A stretch of 64,000 nucleotides of DNA from Pelagimonas sp. (GTDB taxonomy: Bacteria; Pseudomonadota; Alphaproteobacteria; Rhodobacterales; Rhodobacteraceae), in NCBI GenBank assembly GCA_025210455.1, contig JAOARQ010000059.1:22400-86399 (forward strand). Reading direction: 5' to 3'. The translations under genes and the position numbers were made by a program. Positions 18,203 through 27,111 of this stretch are shown in pieces. How positions within the stretch are numbered: position 1 is the stretch's first letter; each line of letters starts with the position of its first letter. Under the pieces are notes generated by a model, which saw only the letters and a program-made list of their open reading frames with translations, did not search any database and had not been told where the DNA came from.

Positions 18203-19332
18203 GCCGTCAGTCTTTCCAGAAAGCCCGGAATCTGCTTTTTGAGCTTGAAAAATCCCTTGGTAGCATGGGGCCAGACCATGGCATCATAAGGGCGGATCAC
18301 CTGCGTGACCGCGATGTCCGAGGCAGCAAGGCGGCGCTGGGTTGTGGCGAAACCTTCGGCCATAGGGCCAGCCGGCAAATAGCTACAGGCGACCTGCTGC
18401 GTGCCAATCTGACGGGCGGCCCGCCGGATTGCATTGCTCCAATCGTGGCCCAGATAGGTCTGACCGCCGGCCGCCAAGGCTGTTGCGCGCACTGCATTTT
18501 GGGCAAACTCTGAAGCCTCGGGCGAAATGATCCCAAGCACCCCGGCCGGGGTCACACCTTTGGGCGGCGCAAGACAATCCTCTTCGGTGATCAGCCAAAG
18601 CGCCCGATCCGGGGCGTGATCCGGTGCTTTGGGCAAGGGCACAAGCCCATGATCTGCCTGATCCACCAAGGGCGCGGCGTTTTCATTCAACTGCCCCTTG
18701 GGGTCAAAATAGCCATTGGTAAAGCGCGCGATATTCTCGGCGGTTGCCAGATAATGCTTGCCCCGGGTGTGCAGCCCACCCACCCAGCGCCAACTGAGGG
18801 TGTTTGAGGCCGGGTCTGCATCCACAAGATTGCGAAGAAAGAAATCCGCGCCCAACTCCCAAGGCAGGCGCAGGGTGAAAATCCAGATCGAAGCAAACCA
18901 CATGCGGGCGTGGTTGTGCAGATAGCCGGTGTCGCGCAGCTGCGCGCTCCAGTGATCGAAGCAGGCGATGCCCGTCTGGCCCGAAACCGCAGCGATATAG
19001 TCAACGGGCAGATCCTGATAGGCCGACAAAAGCCCGGCCTGATATTGGGTCCAGACGCTGGGGTGCTGTTGCAGCCAGCCTTTGAAATACCCCCGCCAAA
19101 ACACTTCCTGAACAAAGGACAGCGCATCGGGCGGGCTGTGATGTGCCAGAACGGCGCGCAGAACTTCGACCTCAGAGATCAGCCTGTGCCGCAGATAGGG
19201 CGACAGCCCGGACACCGCCTGCGGCGCAGTCCCGCGATCATAATTGCGCCCATTGGCATAGGTGCGCCCAGCATGGGGGGCAAAACTGGCCAGACGCTGC
19301 AGCCCGGCGGCACGGGTTGGATCAAACATCAT
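18199..19332 (-). CDS. Photolyase FAD-binding domain protein lacking the antenna domain
   Basis: A 377-residue protein that starts directly with the helical FAD-binding domain: [39 protein letters not shown] and [20 protein letters not shown]. The usual N-terminal alpha/beta domain that carries the light-harvesting cofactor is absent. The start at 19332 is set by AAAGG five bases upstream. It overlaps the end of the DUF2256 gene by 11 bases and its own stop overlaps the next photolyase start. Light-dependent DNA repair or a signalling role are both possible; the missing antenna domain may be supplied by a partner. Confidence 0.75.
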   Translation of the reverse strand: MMFDPTRAAGLQRLASFAPHAGRTYANGRNYDRGTAPQAVSGLSPYLRHRLISEVEVLRAVLAHHSPPDALSFVQEVFWRGYFKGWLQQHPSVWTQYQAGLLSAYQDLPVDYIAAVSGQTGIACFDHWSAQLRDTGYLHNHARMWFASIWIFTLRLPWELGADFFLRNLVDADPASNTLSWRWVGGLHTRGKHYLATAENIARFTNGYFDPKGQLNENAAPLVDQADHGLVPLPKAPDHAPDRALWLITEEDCLAPPKGVTPAGVLGIISPEASEFAQNAVRATALAAGGQTYLGHDWSNAIRRAARQIGTQQVACSYLPAGPMAEGFATTQRRLAASDIAVTQVIRPYDAMVWPHATKGFFKLKKQIPGFLERLTA

Positions 19333-19486
19333 TTGAACCTTTCTTTTTCGCGGTACTCTGCCTGTTGGATCTGCACCGATCCGAGCAATATCGGACCTCA
19401 TCCCAGACAGATTTCCATTTCCTGCGCCATGCGAATGGCCGCCCGCAGGTGGCGCATATTTTCTGCGGCAGGTCAGACTTTTTCAT
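19322..19486 (-). CDS. DUF2256 small zinc-binding protein
   Basis: A 54-residue basic protein with two cysteine pairs (CATC at 11-14, CSDRC at 34-38) and the conserved centre [18 protein letters not shown], as in DUF2256. It begins inside the last codons of the Fe-S photolyase gene and ends inside the start of the half-photolyase gene, so translation of all three is probably coupled. DUF2256 genes are commonly seen next to cryptochrome/photolyase genes; function unknown. It may bind zinc. Confidence 0.8.
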   Translation of the reverse strand: MKKSDLPQKICATCGRPFAWRRKWKSVWDEVRYCSDRCRSNRQSTAKKKGSNDV

Positions 19487-21005
19487 GGGTTTCCAATGCC
19501 CTGAAGAACCGCTGCGCATCCGTGTGCACAGCCTGACGTTTGTCCGCCCCCATACGATCAAGGGTTTTGAACACAAACCCCATCCGGGGATTGCCGCGCA
19601 GCCTGTCGGCGTTGCGGTCGATAAAATCCCAATAGAGATAGTTGAAAGGGCAGGCCTTGGGGCCGTTCTTTGCCGTCACCTTGTAGGAACAGCCCGCGCA
19701 GTAATTCGACATTTTGTTGATGTAGGCGCCGCTGGCCGCATAGGGTTTCGAGGCCAGCACCCCGCCATCGGCAAACAGCACCATGCCATGCACATTGGGC
19801 AGTTCGACCCATTCATAGGCATCGGCGTAGACCAGCAGATACCACTCATTCACCTGATCCGAATCCAGCCCGGCCAAAAGCGCGAAATTGCCCAGAACCA
19901 TCAGGCGCTGAATGTGGTGCGCATAGGCATTTTCGCGGGTTTCAAGCACCGCCTGTCGCAGGCAGTTCATCCGGGTTTTTGCTGTCCAGTAAAGGTCCGG
20001 CAAAGGCCGCGTGGCCTGCAGATAATTCGTCTCTTTATAGTCCGGCATCTTGTGCCAATAGAGACCGCGCACAAATTCCCGCCAGCCAAGGATCTGGCGA
20101 ATGAAGCCTTCCGCCGCATTCAACGGCGCCCTGCCCTGCCGGTAGGCCTGTTCTGCTTTCTGAAGACATTCAAGCGGCTCAAGCAAGCCGCAGTTCAGGT
20201 AAAGCGCAATATGGCTGTGGTACATCCAGGGCTCGCCCTGCACCATCGCATCCTGCCAATCACCAAACTGCGCCAGCCGCTCGGCTATGAACATATCCAG
20301 TGCCGCAAGCGCCCCCTTGCGTGTGACCGCAAAGGGAAAAGGATAAAGATCACCAAAGTGATCGCCAAAATTGCGTTCAACCAGCGCCAGCACCTCTTGG
20401 GTGATCTCATCCGGGACGGCCGTATAGGGCGCGGGGATTTTCAGCCCGTCTTTTGGTGGCTTGCGGTTTTCGGCGTCAAAGTTCCACTGACCGCCGCTCG
20501 GGCCTTCAGGCTCCATCAAGACCATAAACTTCCGGCGCATCAGCCGATAGAAATACTCCATCCGAAGCTGTTTTCGCCCCTTGGCCCAGGTTTCGAAATC
20601 CTCCTTTGTCGCCAGAAACCGATCATCTTCGACAATCGACACAGGCACGCACAGCCTACTGGCCCAGCTGCGGATCTCTTGCAACAGACGGTATTCGCCC
20701 GGTGCCGTCACCACCACATGGGTCAGCCCATGGGCGGTTAGGCTGCGCGCCACCTCACCGAACAGAGACCCGCTATTTTCAGGGGCCTCAAAGGGGGTGT
20801 AGTCAACGGTGATCCCTTTTTCCCGCAGCTCTGCCGCAAAATGGCGCATCGCGGAAAACACAAAGGCAATCTTTTTCTTGTGGTGTTTGACATAGGTTGC
20901 CTCTTCTCGGACCTCAGCCATGCGCACCACGTCACCCTGCTCAAACTGCGTAAGCGCAGACAATGAGTGGCAAAGCTGATCACCTAAAACCAAGATAAGT
21001 TTCAT
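19473..21005 (-). CDS. Iron-sulfur bacterial photolyase/cryptochrome (PhrB/CryB type)
   Basis: A 510-residue protein starting [13 protein letters not shown] with a C-terminal catalytic domain containing [11 protein letters not shown] and [15 protein letters not shown]. Four cysteines at 348 (MNCLRQ), 436 and 439 ([10 protein letters not shown]) and 452 (ACPFNYL) have the spacing of the 4Fe-4S ligands of the PhrB/CryB family. These proteins bind FAD and a lumazine-type antenna and repair (6-4) photoproducts; Rhodobacter CryB also affects light-dependent gene expression. First gene of a four-gene operon with overlapping ends. Confidence 0.9.
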   Translation of the reverse strand: MKLILVLGDQLCHSLSALTQFEQGDVVRMAEVREEATYVKHHKKKIAFVFSAMRHFAAELREKGITVDYTPFEAPENSGSLFGEVARSLTAHGLTHVVVTAPGEYRLLQEIRSWASRLCVPVSIVEDDRFLATKEDFETWAKGRKQLRMEYFYRLMRRKFMVLMEPEGPSGGQWNFDAENRKPPKDGLKIPAPYTAVPDEITQEVLALVERNFGDHFGDLYPFPFAVTRKGALAALDMFIAERLAQFGDWQDAMVQGEPWMYHSHIALYLNCGLLEPLECLQKAEQAYRQGRAPLNAAEGFIRQILGWREFVRGLYWHKMPDYKETNYLQATRPLPDLYWTAKTRMNCLRQAVLETRENAYAHHIQRLMVLGNFALLAGLDSDQVNEWYLLVYADAYEWVELPNVHGMVLFADGGVLASKPYAASGAYINKMSNYCAGCSYKVTAKNGPKACPFNYLYWDFIDRNADRLRGNPRMGFVFKTLDRMGADKRQAVHTDAQRFFRALETHEKV

Positions 21006-21157
21006 TATTTACCGACCAGTGCGCTTGTGGATCCTGCAGGGCATTCAATCAGTGGCGGCAAGAACACGCCTATATCTGATACGCAGCGCATTGCGCATTG
21101 GATCACCCAGCCAGAACATCTTGCCTCTGCGCTCGATCTCTCTTAGACAGCTTAGAA

Positions 21158-21170
21158 CCCCCCAGGGGGG
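21158..21170. promoter_or_regulatory. C6-A-G6 palindrome, candidate metal-sensor operator
   Basis: CCCCCCAGGGGGG lies 18 bases before the start of the His-rich gene. G/C tracts of this kind with AT flanks are operators of CsoR/RcnR/FrmR-family repressors. The downstream genes look like a metal-handling cluster, which fits. No such repressor gene is in the window. Confidence 0.45.
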
Positions 21171-21188
21171 ATAGATGAGGCAGAAAAG

Positions 21189-21551
21189 ATGATGGTGCTT
21201 GCGACATTGCAGCATTGGGGGCGGCATGTGCTAAGTGCACTGGTCTGCCTTGCTGTGCTCTTATGGTCGCTGTCCGCAACATCTGATCACAGCCCAAAGA
21301 TCATGGATGCGCTGCAAGATCATGCCCAGATGATCGCCGAGCACGGGCATTCACATGGGTTCGAAGAGGATTTGCTCTGGGCGATGCATGGGCATAGCCA
21401 TGATGTGGCAGATCACGATCATTCCAACGCCGCCCTTTTGACGCCACGCACCACCAATGCGTTTTTCCTGACCCCAGCCAGATGGGCTGGCTTTGCGACC
21501 TCTCACCGGTCGCCCCCTGTTTTCCGATTGGATCGTCCCCCGCGCGCGTGA
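21189..21551 (+). CDS. Histidine-rich small secreted or membrane-anchored protein
   Basis: A 120-residue protein: one hydrophobic segment near the N-terminus (about 13-30), then a stretch rich in histidine with HGHSHG, HGHSHD and DHDHS between residues 52 and 80, and an Arg/Pro-rich tail. Histidine clusters of this kind bind Ni, Co, Zn or Cu. It is the first gene of a three-gene set with a HupE/UreJ transporter and a membrane-anchored protein, and lies behind the C6-A-G6 palindrome. A periplasmic metal buffer or delivery protein is inferred. Confidence 0.55.
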   Translation: MMVLATLQHWGRHVLSALVCLAVLLWSLSATSDHSPKIMDALQDHAQMIAEHGHSHGFEEDLLWAMHGHSHDVADHDHSNAALLTPRTTNAFFLTPARWAGFATSHRSPPVFRLDRPPRA

Positions 21552-21594
21552 CCCCTGTCACCCATGTTTTTGCGGACAATCCAAGGAGACCAAT

Positions 21595-22317
21595 ATGCAA
21601 TCCGCTTTCTCGGAAGGCCAGCGCAGGCATGTCTTGCGCGGCACTTCTTTCCTATTCTTCTGCGCAGTCACGATGCTTTGGGCATCAGTCGCCGCCGCCC
21701 ATAACGTCACCGAAGGCGACGCCGGGTATATTCAGGAAATCTGGGGGGTAAACCTGATCCCCTTTGCCTATCTGGGCGCCAAACACATGATCACCGGATA
21801 TGACCACATCCTGTTTCTGCTGGGTGTGGTGTTTTTCCTCTACAAGATGAAAGACGTAGGCATTTACGTCAGCATCTTTGCGCTTGGCCATTCCAGCACC
21901 ATGTTGCTGGGGGTCTGGTTTGGCTGGGGCGTCAATGCCTATGTCGTCGATGCCATCATCGGGCTCTCGGTGGTGTACAAGGCGCTGGACAATCTTGGTG
22001 CCTATCAACGCTGGTTTGGCGTTCAGCCCAATACCAAAGCCGCAACGCTGATCTTTGGCCTGTTCCACGGCACCGGTCTTGCCACCAAGATCCTTGACTA
22101 TGACATCGCCTCAGAAGGGCTGCTGCCCAATCTTCTCGCCTTCAATCTTGGCGTTGAGATCGGGCAGATCATGGCCCTGTTCCTGATCCTGATCGTGATG
22201 GGTTATTGGCGGCGATCACCTGCGTTCTTGCAGCAGGCCTACACAGTGAATGTGATCATGATGAGCATCGGCTTTGTGCTGACGGGTTATCAGATCACAG
22301 GATTTTTCGTCGCCTGA
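21595..22317 (+). CDS. HupE/UreJ-family membrane protein (putative metal permease)
   Basis: A 240-residue protein with an N-terminal signal-like segment ending at AAAHN and about six further hydrophobic segments. The family motif with histidine and aspartate, GAKHMITGYDHILFLLG, and the later LFHGTGLATKI are present. HupE/UreJ proteins are linked to nickel or cobalt uptake. AAGGAG seven bases upstream fixes the ATG at 21595. The frame is open further upstream but overlaps the end of the His-rich gene. Neither hydrogenase nor urease genes occur in the window, so the metal is open. Confidence 0.8.
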   Translation: MQSAFSEGQRRHVLRGTSFLFFCAVTMLWASVAAAHNVTEGDAGYIQEIWGVNLIPFAYLGAKHMITGYDHILFLLGVVFFLYKMKDVGIYVSIFALGHSSTMLLGVWFGWGVNAYVVDAIIGLSVVYKALDNLGAYQRWFGVQPNTKAATLIFGLFHGTGLATKILDYDIASEGLLPNLLAFNLGVEIGQIMALFLILIVMGYWRRSPAFLQQAYTVNVIMMSIGFVLTGYQITGFFVA

Positions 22318-22333
22318 AGCGCGACATGGAGAT

Positions 22334-22963
22334 ATGAAAATGTTCAATTCCAACAAACCTTCCCTGGACACGCTGCCAACATCGGCGCAGCTGTTGAAAT
22401 CAACCCTGATCGCAGGGGCGTCAGCAGCGGCCATCCTGATCTCGGTTGTTCTGCCCGCTGAATACGGCATTGATCCCACGGGTATCGGCACTGTGATCGG
22501 TCTGACAGAGATGGGAGAAATCAAATCTCAGCTTGCCAGCGAAGCCGAGGCAGACCGCCAGCTGGAAACGGCGGGGGATGATCAATCCTCTGTGCTGAAC
22601 GATCTGCTTGGTCTGTTTGTCGGCGCGGCCCATGCGCAGGAAGCGCCCCCATGGCGGGATGAGGTCACCTTTACTCTGGCACCAAATGGATCGGCAGAGT
22701 GGAAGATGGTCATGACCAAAGGGCAGATTGCAGATTACCAGATGGCCGTCGAAGGCGGCAGGGTGAACTATGACCTGCATGGTCATGGATCTGGCCAATC
22801 CGTCACCTACGAAAAAGGGCGCGGTTCAACCGGCGCAAAAGGAATGATCGAGGCTGGATTTGACGGCGAACACGGCTGGTTCTGGCGCAACCGTGACAAA
22901 GCAGATGTGACTGTCACGGTGCAACTGCGTGGCGATTATATCGCATTCAAGAACGCCAACTGA
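22334..22963 (+). CDS. Transmembrane-anchor protein associated with HupE/UreJ
   Basis: A 209-residue protein with a cytoplasmic N-terminus, one membrane segment (about residues 24-42, LIAGASAAAILISVVLP), the conserved phrase EYGIDPTGIGTVIGLTEMGE right after it, a variable acidic stretch, and a C-terminal beta-rich domain with DLHGHGSGQSVTYEKGRG. This arrangement is known as a transmembrane anchor protein that travels with HupE/UreJ genes. GGAG three bases from the ATG fits a start at 22334. The C-terminal domain should face the periplasm. Function unknown; a partner of the transporter is likely from gene order. Confidence 0.7.
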   Translation: MKMFNSNKPSLDTLPTSAQLLKSTLIAGASAAAILISVVLPAEYGIDPTGIGTVIGLTEMGEIKSQLASEAEADRQLETAGDDQSSVLNDLLGLFVGAAHAQEAPPWRDEVTFTLAPNGSAEWKMVMTKGQIADYQMAVEGGRVNYDLHGHGSGQSVTYEKGRGSTGAKGMIEAGFDGEHGWFWRNRDKADVTVTVQLRGDYIAFKNAN

Positions 22964-22969
22964 TCACTG

Positions 22970-23000
22970 GCAGCCACTCATACAGTGTTTGGGTGGCTGC
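22970..23000 (+). terminator. Hairpin after the HupE cluster
   Basis: GCAGCCAC pairs with GTGGCTGC across a 15-base loop just after the stop of the anchor protein gene. No T-run follows, so termination may need help or the hairpin may protect the message end. Confidence 0.4.
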
Positions 23001-23045
23001 ACATCCGCAAAGGTGCCTGGCATTGATTTCTGAAACGCCCAAAAC

Positions 23046-23127
23046 AAAAAAGCGCCCCGGCTTGACCCGGGGCGCACTACACTTTCCAAAACCGCCGTTC
23101 CAAATCGCCGCGACAAGGTCAACTCTT
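23046..23127 (-). ncRNA. Candidate small RNA with own promoter and terminator
   Basis: On the minus strand a promoter-like pair (23134-23161) is followed by about 80 bases without a plausible reading frame, ending in a stem GCGCCCCGG / CCGGGGCGC with TTTTTT after it. No minus-strand gene lies upstream that would need this terminator, and on the plus strand the hairpin has no T-run. The unit is thus best read as a free-standing small RNA gene. The family was not recognised. Part of the last gene of the HupE operon lies just downstream on the opposite strand. Confidence 0.5.
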
Positions 23128-23133
23128 GCAGGG

Positions 23134-23161
23134 ATTATGCTTTCTTTTTGATACACATCAA
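23134..23161 (-). promoter_or_regulatory. Sigma-70-like promoter for the candidate small RNA
   Basis: Minus-strand TTGATG (23156-23161) and CATAAT (23134-23139) are separated by 16 bases, close to the TTGACA/TATAAT consensus. A start near 23127 would give the transcript that ends at the hairpin with the T-run. Confidence 0.45.
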
Positions 23162-23225
23162 CGAGCCACGGTTGTGTTTTAATTAGCCCTTGCTGCGCAG
23201 CGTCACTGAATACCAGGGCCGTCCC

Positions 23226-24062
23226 ATGAAAACCACCGCGTTTCTACTAATTGCTTTTGTTTCACTGCTTTTGGCTGGGCTCTACCTGTGGAGGATGCTG
23301 GATTACCGTTCTGATGGGCGAGAAAAAGAAAGACTGCTAGCGACGCGGCCCGAAGGTCCGCCGCTGTTTTCCAATCGTATGGTTGAAGATTTACCCGAAC
23401 CTGCACGGCGCTATTTTCAGTTCTCCATCGCAGAGGGAACCCCGCTCCACACCGTCGCAGAGATTTCAATGCGCGGACAATTTGCAATGGGAACGAAAGA
23501 CGCACCAAACTACATCCAGATGAGCGCTGAACAGGTTTTGGCGGCACCTGAGGGATTTATCTGGCAGATGTCTGGCGGTTCTGGCCTGATGAGGATTTCT
23601 GGTTCTGACAGTGCAAGTTGGACGCGCTTTTGGTTGGCTGGTGTTGTGCCGGTTGCGCGTGCGGGAGGCGACGCGGATCATGGACTTTCTGGCTTTGGCC
23701 GTTATGCCTCCGAAGCCATTTTCTGGACACCAGGCGCCGTTCTCCCGTCGGAGTCTGTGGTTTGGGAAGCCGTTGACGAGAACACCGCACGTGTGACTTT
23801 GACGCGTAACATCATCAGTCAATCTGTCGATGTAAAGGTCGATGCGGACGGTCGCCCAAGTGAAGTTGTGTTGCAGCGTTGGAGCAACGCAAACGCTGAC
23901 AAGGAATACCGCTTTCAACCCTTTGGTGGCTACCTGTCAGAGTTTCGGAATTTCTCAGGATTTCAGGTTCCCACTCATATTGAAGCGGGCAACTTGTTTG
24001 GAACTGACGACTACTTCCCGTTCTTTATTGCCGATGTCAGTGATATTCGCTTCGTCCAGTAG
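23226..24062 (+). CDS. DUF6544/DUF6920-like membrane-anchored protein
   Basis: A 278-residue protein with an N-terminal membrane segment (about residues 3-22) and a long extracytoplasmic part. DLPEPARRYFQFSIAEGTPL is the characteristic opening of the DUF6544/DUF6920 family, followed by GLSGFGRYASEAIFWTPGAV and a C-terminal PFGGYLSEFRNFSGFQVPTHIE. The family name is recalled, not searched. No enzymatic motif is seen. The ATG at 23226 is preferred since the membrane segment starts there. It stands alone between the small RNA and an accessory patch. Confidence 0.6.
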   Translation: MKTTAFLLIAFVSLLLAGLYLWRMLDYRSDGREKERLLATRPEGPPLFSNRMVEDLPEPARRYFQFSIAEGTPLHTVAEISMRGQFAMGTKDAPNYIQMSAEQVLAAPEGFIWQMSGGSGLMRISGSDSASWTRFWLAGVVPVARAGGDADHGLSGFGRYASEAIFWTPGAVLPSESVVWEAVDENTARVTLTRNIISQSVDVKVDADGRPSEVVLQRWSNANADKEYRFQPFGGYLSEFRNFSGFQVPTHIEAGNLFGTDDYFPFFIADVSDIRFVQ

Positions 24063-24321
24063 AATAATCATTGCAGATAATTGCGCCTAATGCAGCATCG
24101 GTAAGACTGGGCTCTCCAGACTACCTTCGCCGCGATCTGCACCAAGGGCTGGTCTGGTATGAAACGACTTTCGCTGCGCATCGCATGAATAGGCGAGACG
24201 CGGACCTACCTGCCGTTAACCCAATGTCCAGTTTCTCATATGAATTGAGCCCAAAGAACCTACTACAACGGCGAAGCATCCATCACGGATACCCGCAGTT
24301 CGGCATTCCATTATCTTCAAC
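24063..24321. other. Intergenic remnant DNA with degenerate repeat
   Basis: No gene is seen. A stretch near 24107-24147 shares ACTGGGCTC, ACCTTC and CCGC in the same order and spacing with 25328-25365, so the two gaps around the unknown minus-strand gene carry related, decayed sequence. Confidence 0.35.
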
Positions 24322-25140
24322 TCAATCGGCGTCCTCCACAGCGACAATTGGAGTGTCGAAATGCTTCAATACTCTCCAAAGGATAACTACTGAACCTTCG
24401 TCCAATATACCGACGACTTCAAACGCAACTAGAACATCCCAGTCATCAACCATAACAGAACGAAGCAGATAACTAGAACCCATTTCTACGGAAACACTCT
24501 CAGATATTCTGGCACCATCTATCGTGAAACCTCTTGCACGCTTCTGATGCTCCCGGATTTTTGACATCGCACCCGGAGGGGTATAGGTCCAAAAAAAACT
24601 CCAAGCTTCAGCGCTCTCTCCTGGCAGCCAGGAAGGTACTGCTTCCGAAGCTGTGTCTACAACAGTCCGCAATGGAGTACTTCCCAAGCGCAAAAAATGT
24701 CCATAATTGGCTCCGGCGAAACCAGTATGAAATTGCATATCTCGGAGTTGTATATCCGAGCCAAAACCATATTCGCTGCTACGAGACACAAATGAGAAGT
24801 ATGTCCCACCCCCACGTATTGCTGTGTCTGGTAGCAAATTGGGACCCGCCAGCTTCGTAATCCCCGAGCTTGGGTTTGAAAGAACGTCACTATAGCGCTC
24901 TTGGAGATTTTCTGGCACCTTCAGGGCTTCGGCAACCTTTTCCTTTATCCTTCCATCAAGTTCTGAGAAATCATCTGAGGATTCCCCTGCTCCATTTGTT
25001 GTCAATGGAGTGATCAAGAAAAAGCCCGATAGAGTTACCGCCGAAAGTACCAGCCAAGCCGAAAATGCTAGCCTAAACCAGAAGGGATACAGGCTCAGCG
25101 TGGACATGAAGGCTTGAATATTCTCAATCATTTCTTTCAT
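24322..25140 (-). CDS. Unknown protein with one N-terminal membrane segment
   Basis: A 272-residue protein: a hydrophobic segment at about residues 20-45 (LAFSAWLVLSAVTLSGFFLI), then an extracytoplasmic-looking domain with GGGTYFSFVSRSSEYGFGS and SWSFFW-like aromatic phrases. The family is not recognised. Codons are AT-richer than in the flanking core genes. The start is ATG at 25140; a later ATG at 25131 is possible. Both sides are gene-free for over 250 bases and hold related decayed repeats, so this looks like an acquired gene. Confidence 0.5.
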   Translation of the reverse strand: MKEMIENIQAFMSTLSLYPFWFRLAFSAWLVLSAVTLSGFFLITPLTTNGAGESSDDFSELDGRIKEKVAEALKVPENLQERYSDVLSNPSSGITKLAGPNLLPDTAIRGGGTYFSFVSRSSEYGFGSDIQLRDMQFHTGFAGANYGHFLRLGSTPLRTVVDTASEAVPSWLPGESAEAWSFFWTYTPPGAMSKIREHQKRARGFTIDGARISESVSVEMGSSYLLRSVMVDDWDVLVAFEVVGILDEGSVVILWRVLKHFDTPIVAVEDAD

Positions 25141-25149
25141 TCCAACCAA

Positions 25150-25447
25150 TTCTTGTCAGCCTTGCGCCGACCTACGCGACCTTGATATGAGAAATACCCA
25201 GCTCTGATAAGTCAATGCAACAAATCAATTTGGCTATCCGCAGCTAGCACAGCATACTACGTGGTTGGTGGTGTTCCTGCCCCATAAATCCAAAGCCGAC
25301 GTTTGCCGCAGTATGACGAAGGTACGGACTGGGCTCACAACTGACCTTCTCCGCAATTTGTCGGAATGACCGTTCTGGCACTAGCGTACTATTTCACTCC
25401 CAACCGTAAGCGCCCTCCTTGCTTCAGCGCCTCAACAGTGCTGGCGC
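25150..25447. other. Gene-free stretch left of the phage remnant
   Basis: Nearly 300 bases without a convincing gene. It contains the second copy of the degenerate repeat (25328-25365). No copy of the tRNA-His 3' end, which would mark the left attachment site of the integrated element, was found by eye. Confidence 0.4.
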
Positions 25448-25849
25448 CTAGATTTCACCCTCTACGACAAGGCGCGTCAAGCCGTACGCGATGCAGTGTG
25501 CGTCATAATCGAAGCTGTGCTTTGTCGCCTGATCTGGGGGAATAAGGGTGATCTTGCAGCTATCGCGGATTGCCGCAAGATCCGCAGGCTCAACCATCCC
25601 CACGGCGGCTGAAAGCATCGCCTTCAGCCGGGGATCTTCTGGAACGGTCCCGCTCACAGCTGCTTCGAACACCGCAGCGCGGGCCGGATCAGCACCCACG
25701 ATCAGACCCACATGGCTAAGGGTCTGGGGGGCACTGACCAAAGCGGTCTGAATGGTGAAGTTGTTTGGTCCCCACCCCAGCGCGGCGGCAATTCGATTGG
25801 CTGCGGCCTGTGCCGATGCCGCAACCGTTATGACCAGCTGAAACTTCAT
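25448..25849 (-). CDS. Unknown protein in phage remnant
   Basis: A 133-residue soluble protein starting MKFQLVITVAASAQAAANRI. Its ATG overlaps the stop of the preceding phage fragment (ATGA), so the two were one transcriptional unit, which points to a phage structural or accessory origin. There is a GPNNFTIQTALV phrase but no motif that identifies it. Ends 25448 with no gene following on this strand for 300 bases. Confidence 0.5.
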   Translation of the reverse strand: MKFQLVITVAASAQAAANRIAAALGWGPNNFTIQTALVSAPQTLSHVGLIVGADPARAAVFEAAVSGTVPEDPRLKAMLSAAVGMVEPADLAAIRDSCKITLIPPDQATKHSFDYDAHCIAYGLTRLVVEGEI

Positions 25850-26609
25850 GCCAAACCTCCCAAAAGCAACGGGCGTAAGATCGACCTGTGATGATCTGTG
25901 AGTGGCCCAGATGCGGTTTCGTCCCACAGGCAGATCCCGCCGATCTGACTTTCGAACATGCGACTTGCGTAAGCCGAAATGTTCAGCTCACCCCAACTGT
26001 TCATTGCGGCGGGCAGGAATTCCAGCACGTGCGGCTTACCATCTGAGACTTTTGCAGCAAGATCAGCCCTTGACCCGCTAAAAAACTCACCATCGACATA
26101 GACAGGTGTCGCATTATGATGTTCAGTCGATCTCCAAATTCCCACCCAATAGGCATTGCTATGCGACCTGAACAGAATAGCGTTGCTATCCGTTGTTCTC
26201 AGCCCAATGAGAAGAGAGCCACGTGTGGGGCCGCCACCTGGCAGGGCAACGCCCATGGAATGCTGGATGCCGTCAAAGGCCAACGCATCATTTTCTAAAT
26301 GGGGCCTAAGCGCCTCGCTGCCTTGGACAAGAGGGCCGATGCCGCCGGGTACTTCACGAATAGAGGCATGTTTCAGCACCCACGACATGGCGTCCGAACT
26401 GCTTTGCGTCACAAACTTTGTCTGCTCTTCGCGTGCAGCGATGAAGACGCAGCCAGATCCATTTTGCGAGATACCCTGCGACCCCATCGCACCCTGACTA
26501 TCTCGGCAATGGACATTCACATGCCTGCCTTGCCAGTCTTCCGATGTGATCGCCCAATCAATAAGATAGCTCTTACCCGGCGTGGTATCGAAAATCCTTT
26601 GGCCGCCAG
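25846..26609 (-). pseudogene. Phage tail-type protein fragment lacking its 5' end
   Basis: From about 26606 leftwards the frame codes for a protein with RIFDTTPGKSYLIDWAIT, then VYVDGEFFSGSRADLAAKVS and ISAYASRMFESQIGGICLW. This looks like the ligand-binding (lectin-like) end of a phage tail or structural protein. Upstream of that point the same frame (open to 26907) is only the shadow of the methyltransferase gene, so the true N-terminal part has been lost by a deletion that joins the two. It may be untranslated. Confidence 0.6.
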
Positions 26610-27074
26610 GCGACCGACAGAGACGATCCGGACGCAATGCGCCATCAGCTCGGGCACGGTCTTGAGCCCCTGCCTGCGGGCCAGATCGTCCTGAATGGTG
26701 TGCGGCCAGTCCGCATCGAACAGCAGCCAGGTGGGGCGCATGTGCATAAACTGCCAGATCATCTGGTGCAGGATGTCCCGCGTCCAGGGCGGGTTGGTGA
26801 TGATATGGGTGACACCGGTGCTGTCTACATCTTCCCTGGTGGCCTGCAGGGCATCTGATCGAAAGATCCCCGCACCCTCTGGCTGGATATCGGTCGCTAC
26901 CACACATTGCGCCCCATAGCTTTGCAACTGATCCACCAGATCACCACGCCCAGCGCAGGGTTCCCAGAAACGACAGCCAAAGGTGAGGTGCGGGGCGAGA
27001 GCCTGCCCAGCGCGCCGGTCAAAGGTCAGATAGCGATCCTGCTTGCGGCGTTGGAAGGTGCTGCGCTTTCCCAT
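26517..27074 (-). pseudogene. Truncated phage DNA methyltransferase-like gene
   Basis: The first about 155 codons show a SAM-dependent methyltransferase: FWEPCAGRGDLVDQL (SAM loop), VVATDIQPEG, and catalytic ITNPPW. After RIVSVGR (about 26610) the sequence changes to residues unlike the family, because the frame crosses into the tail-protein fragment. The C-terminal end is therefore missing. Phage proteins of this type modify DNA bases. Divergent from the XRE regulator gene 37 bases away. Confidence 0.65.
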
Positions 27075-27111
27075 CAGACTTCTACCACCTCAAACTGAAG
27101 GACAAGATCTT

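Noticed and set aside
25150..25447. Left attachment site of the tRNA-His element
   Set aside because: No copy of the tRNA-His 3' end was found by eye here or in the other gaps to the left.
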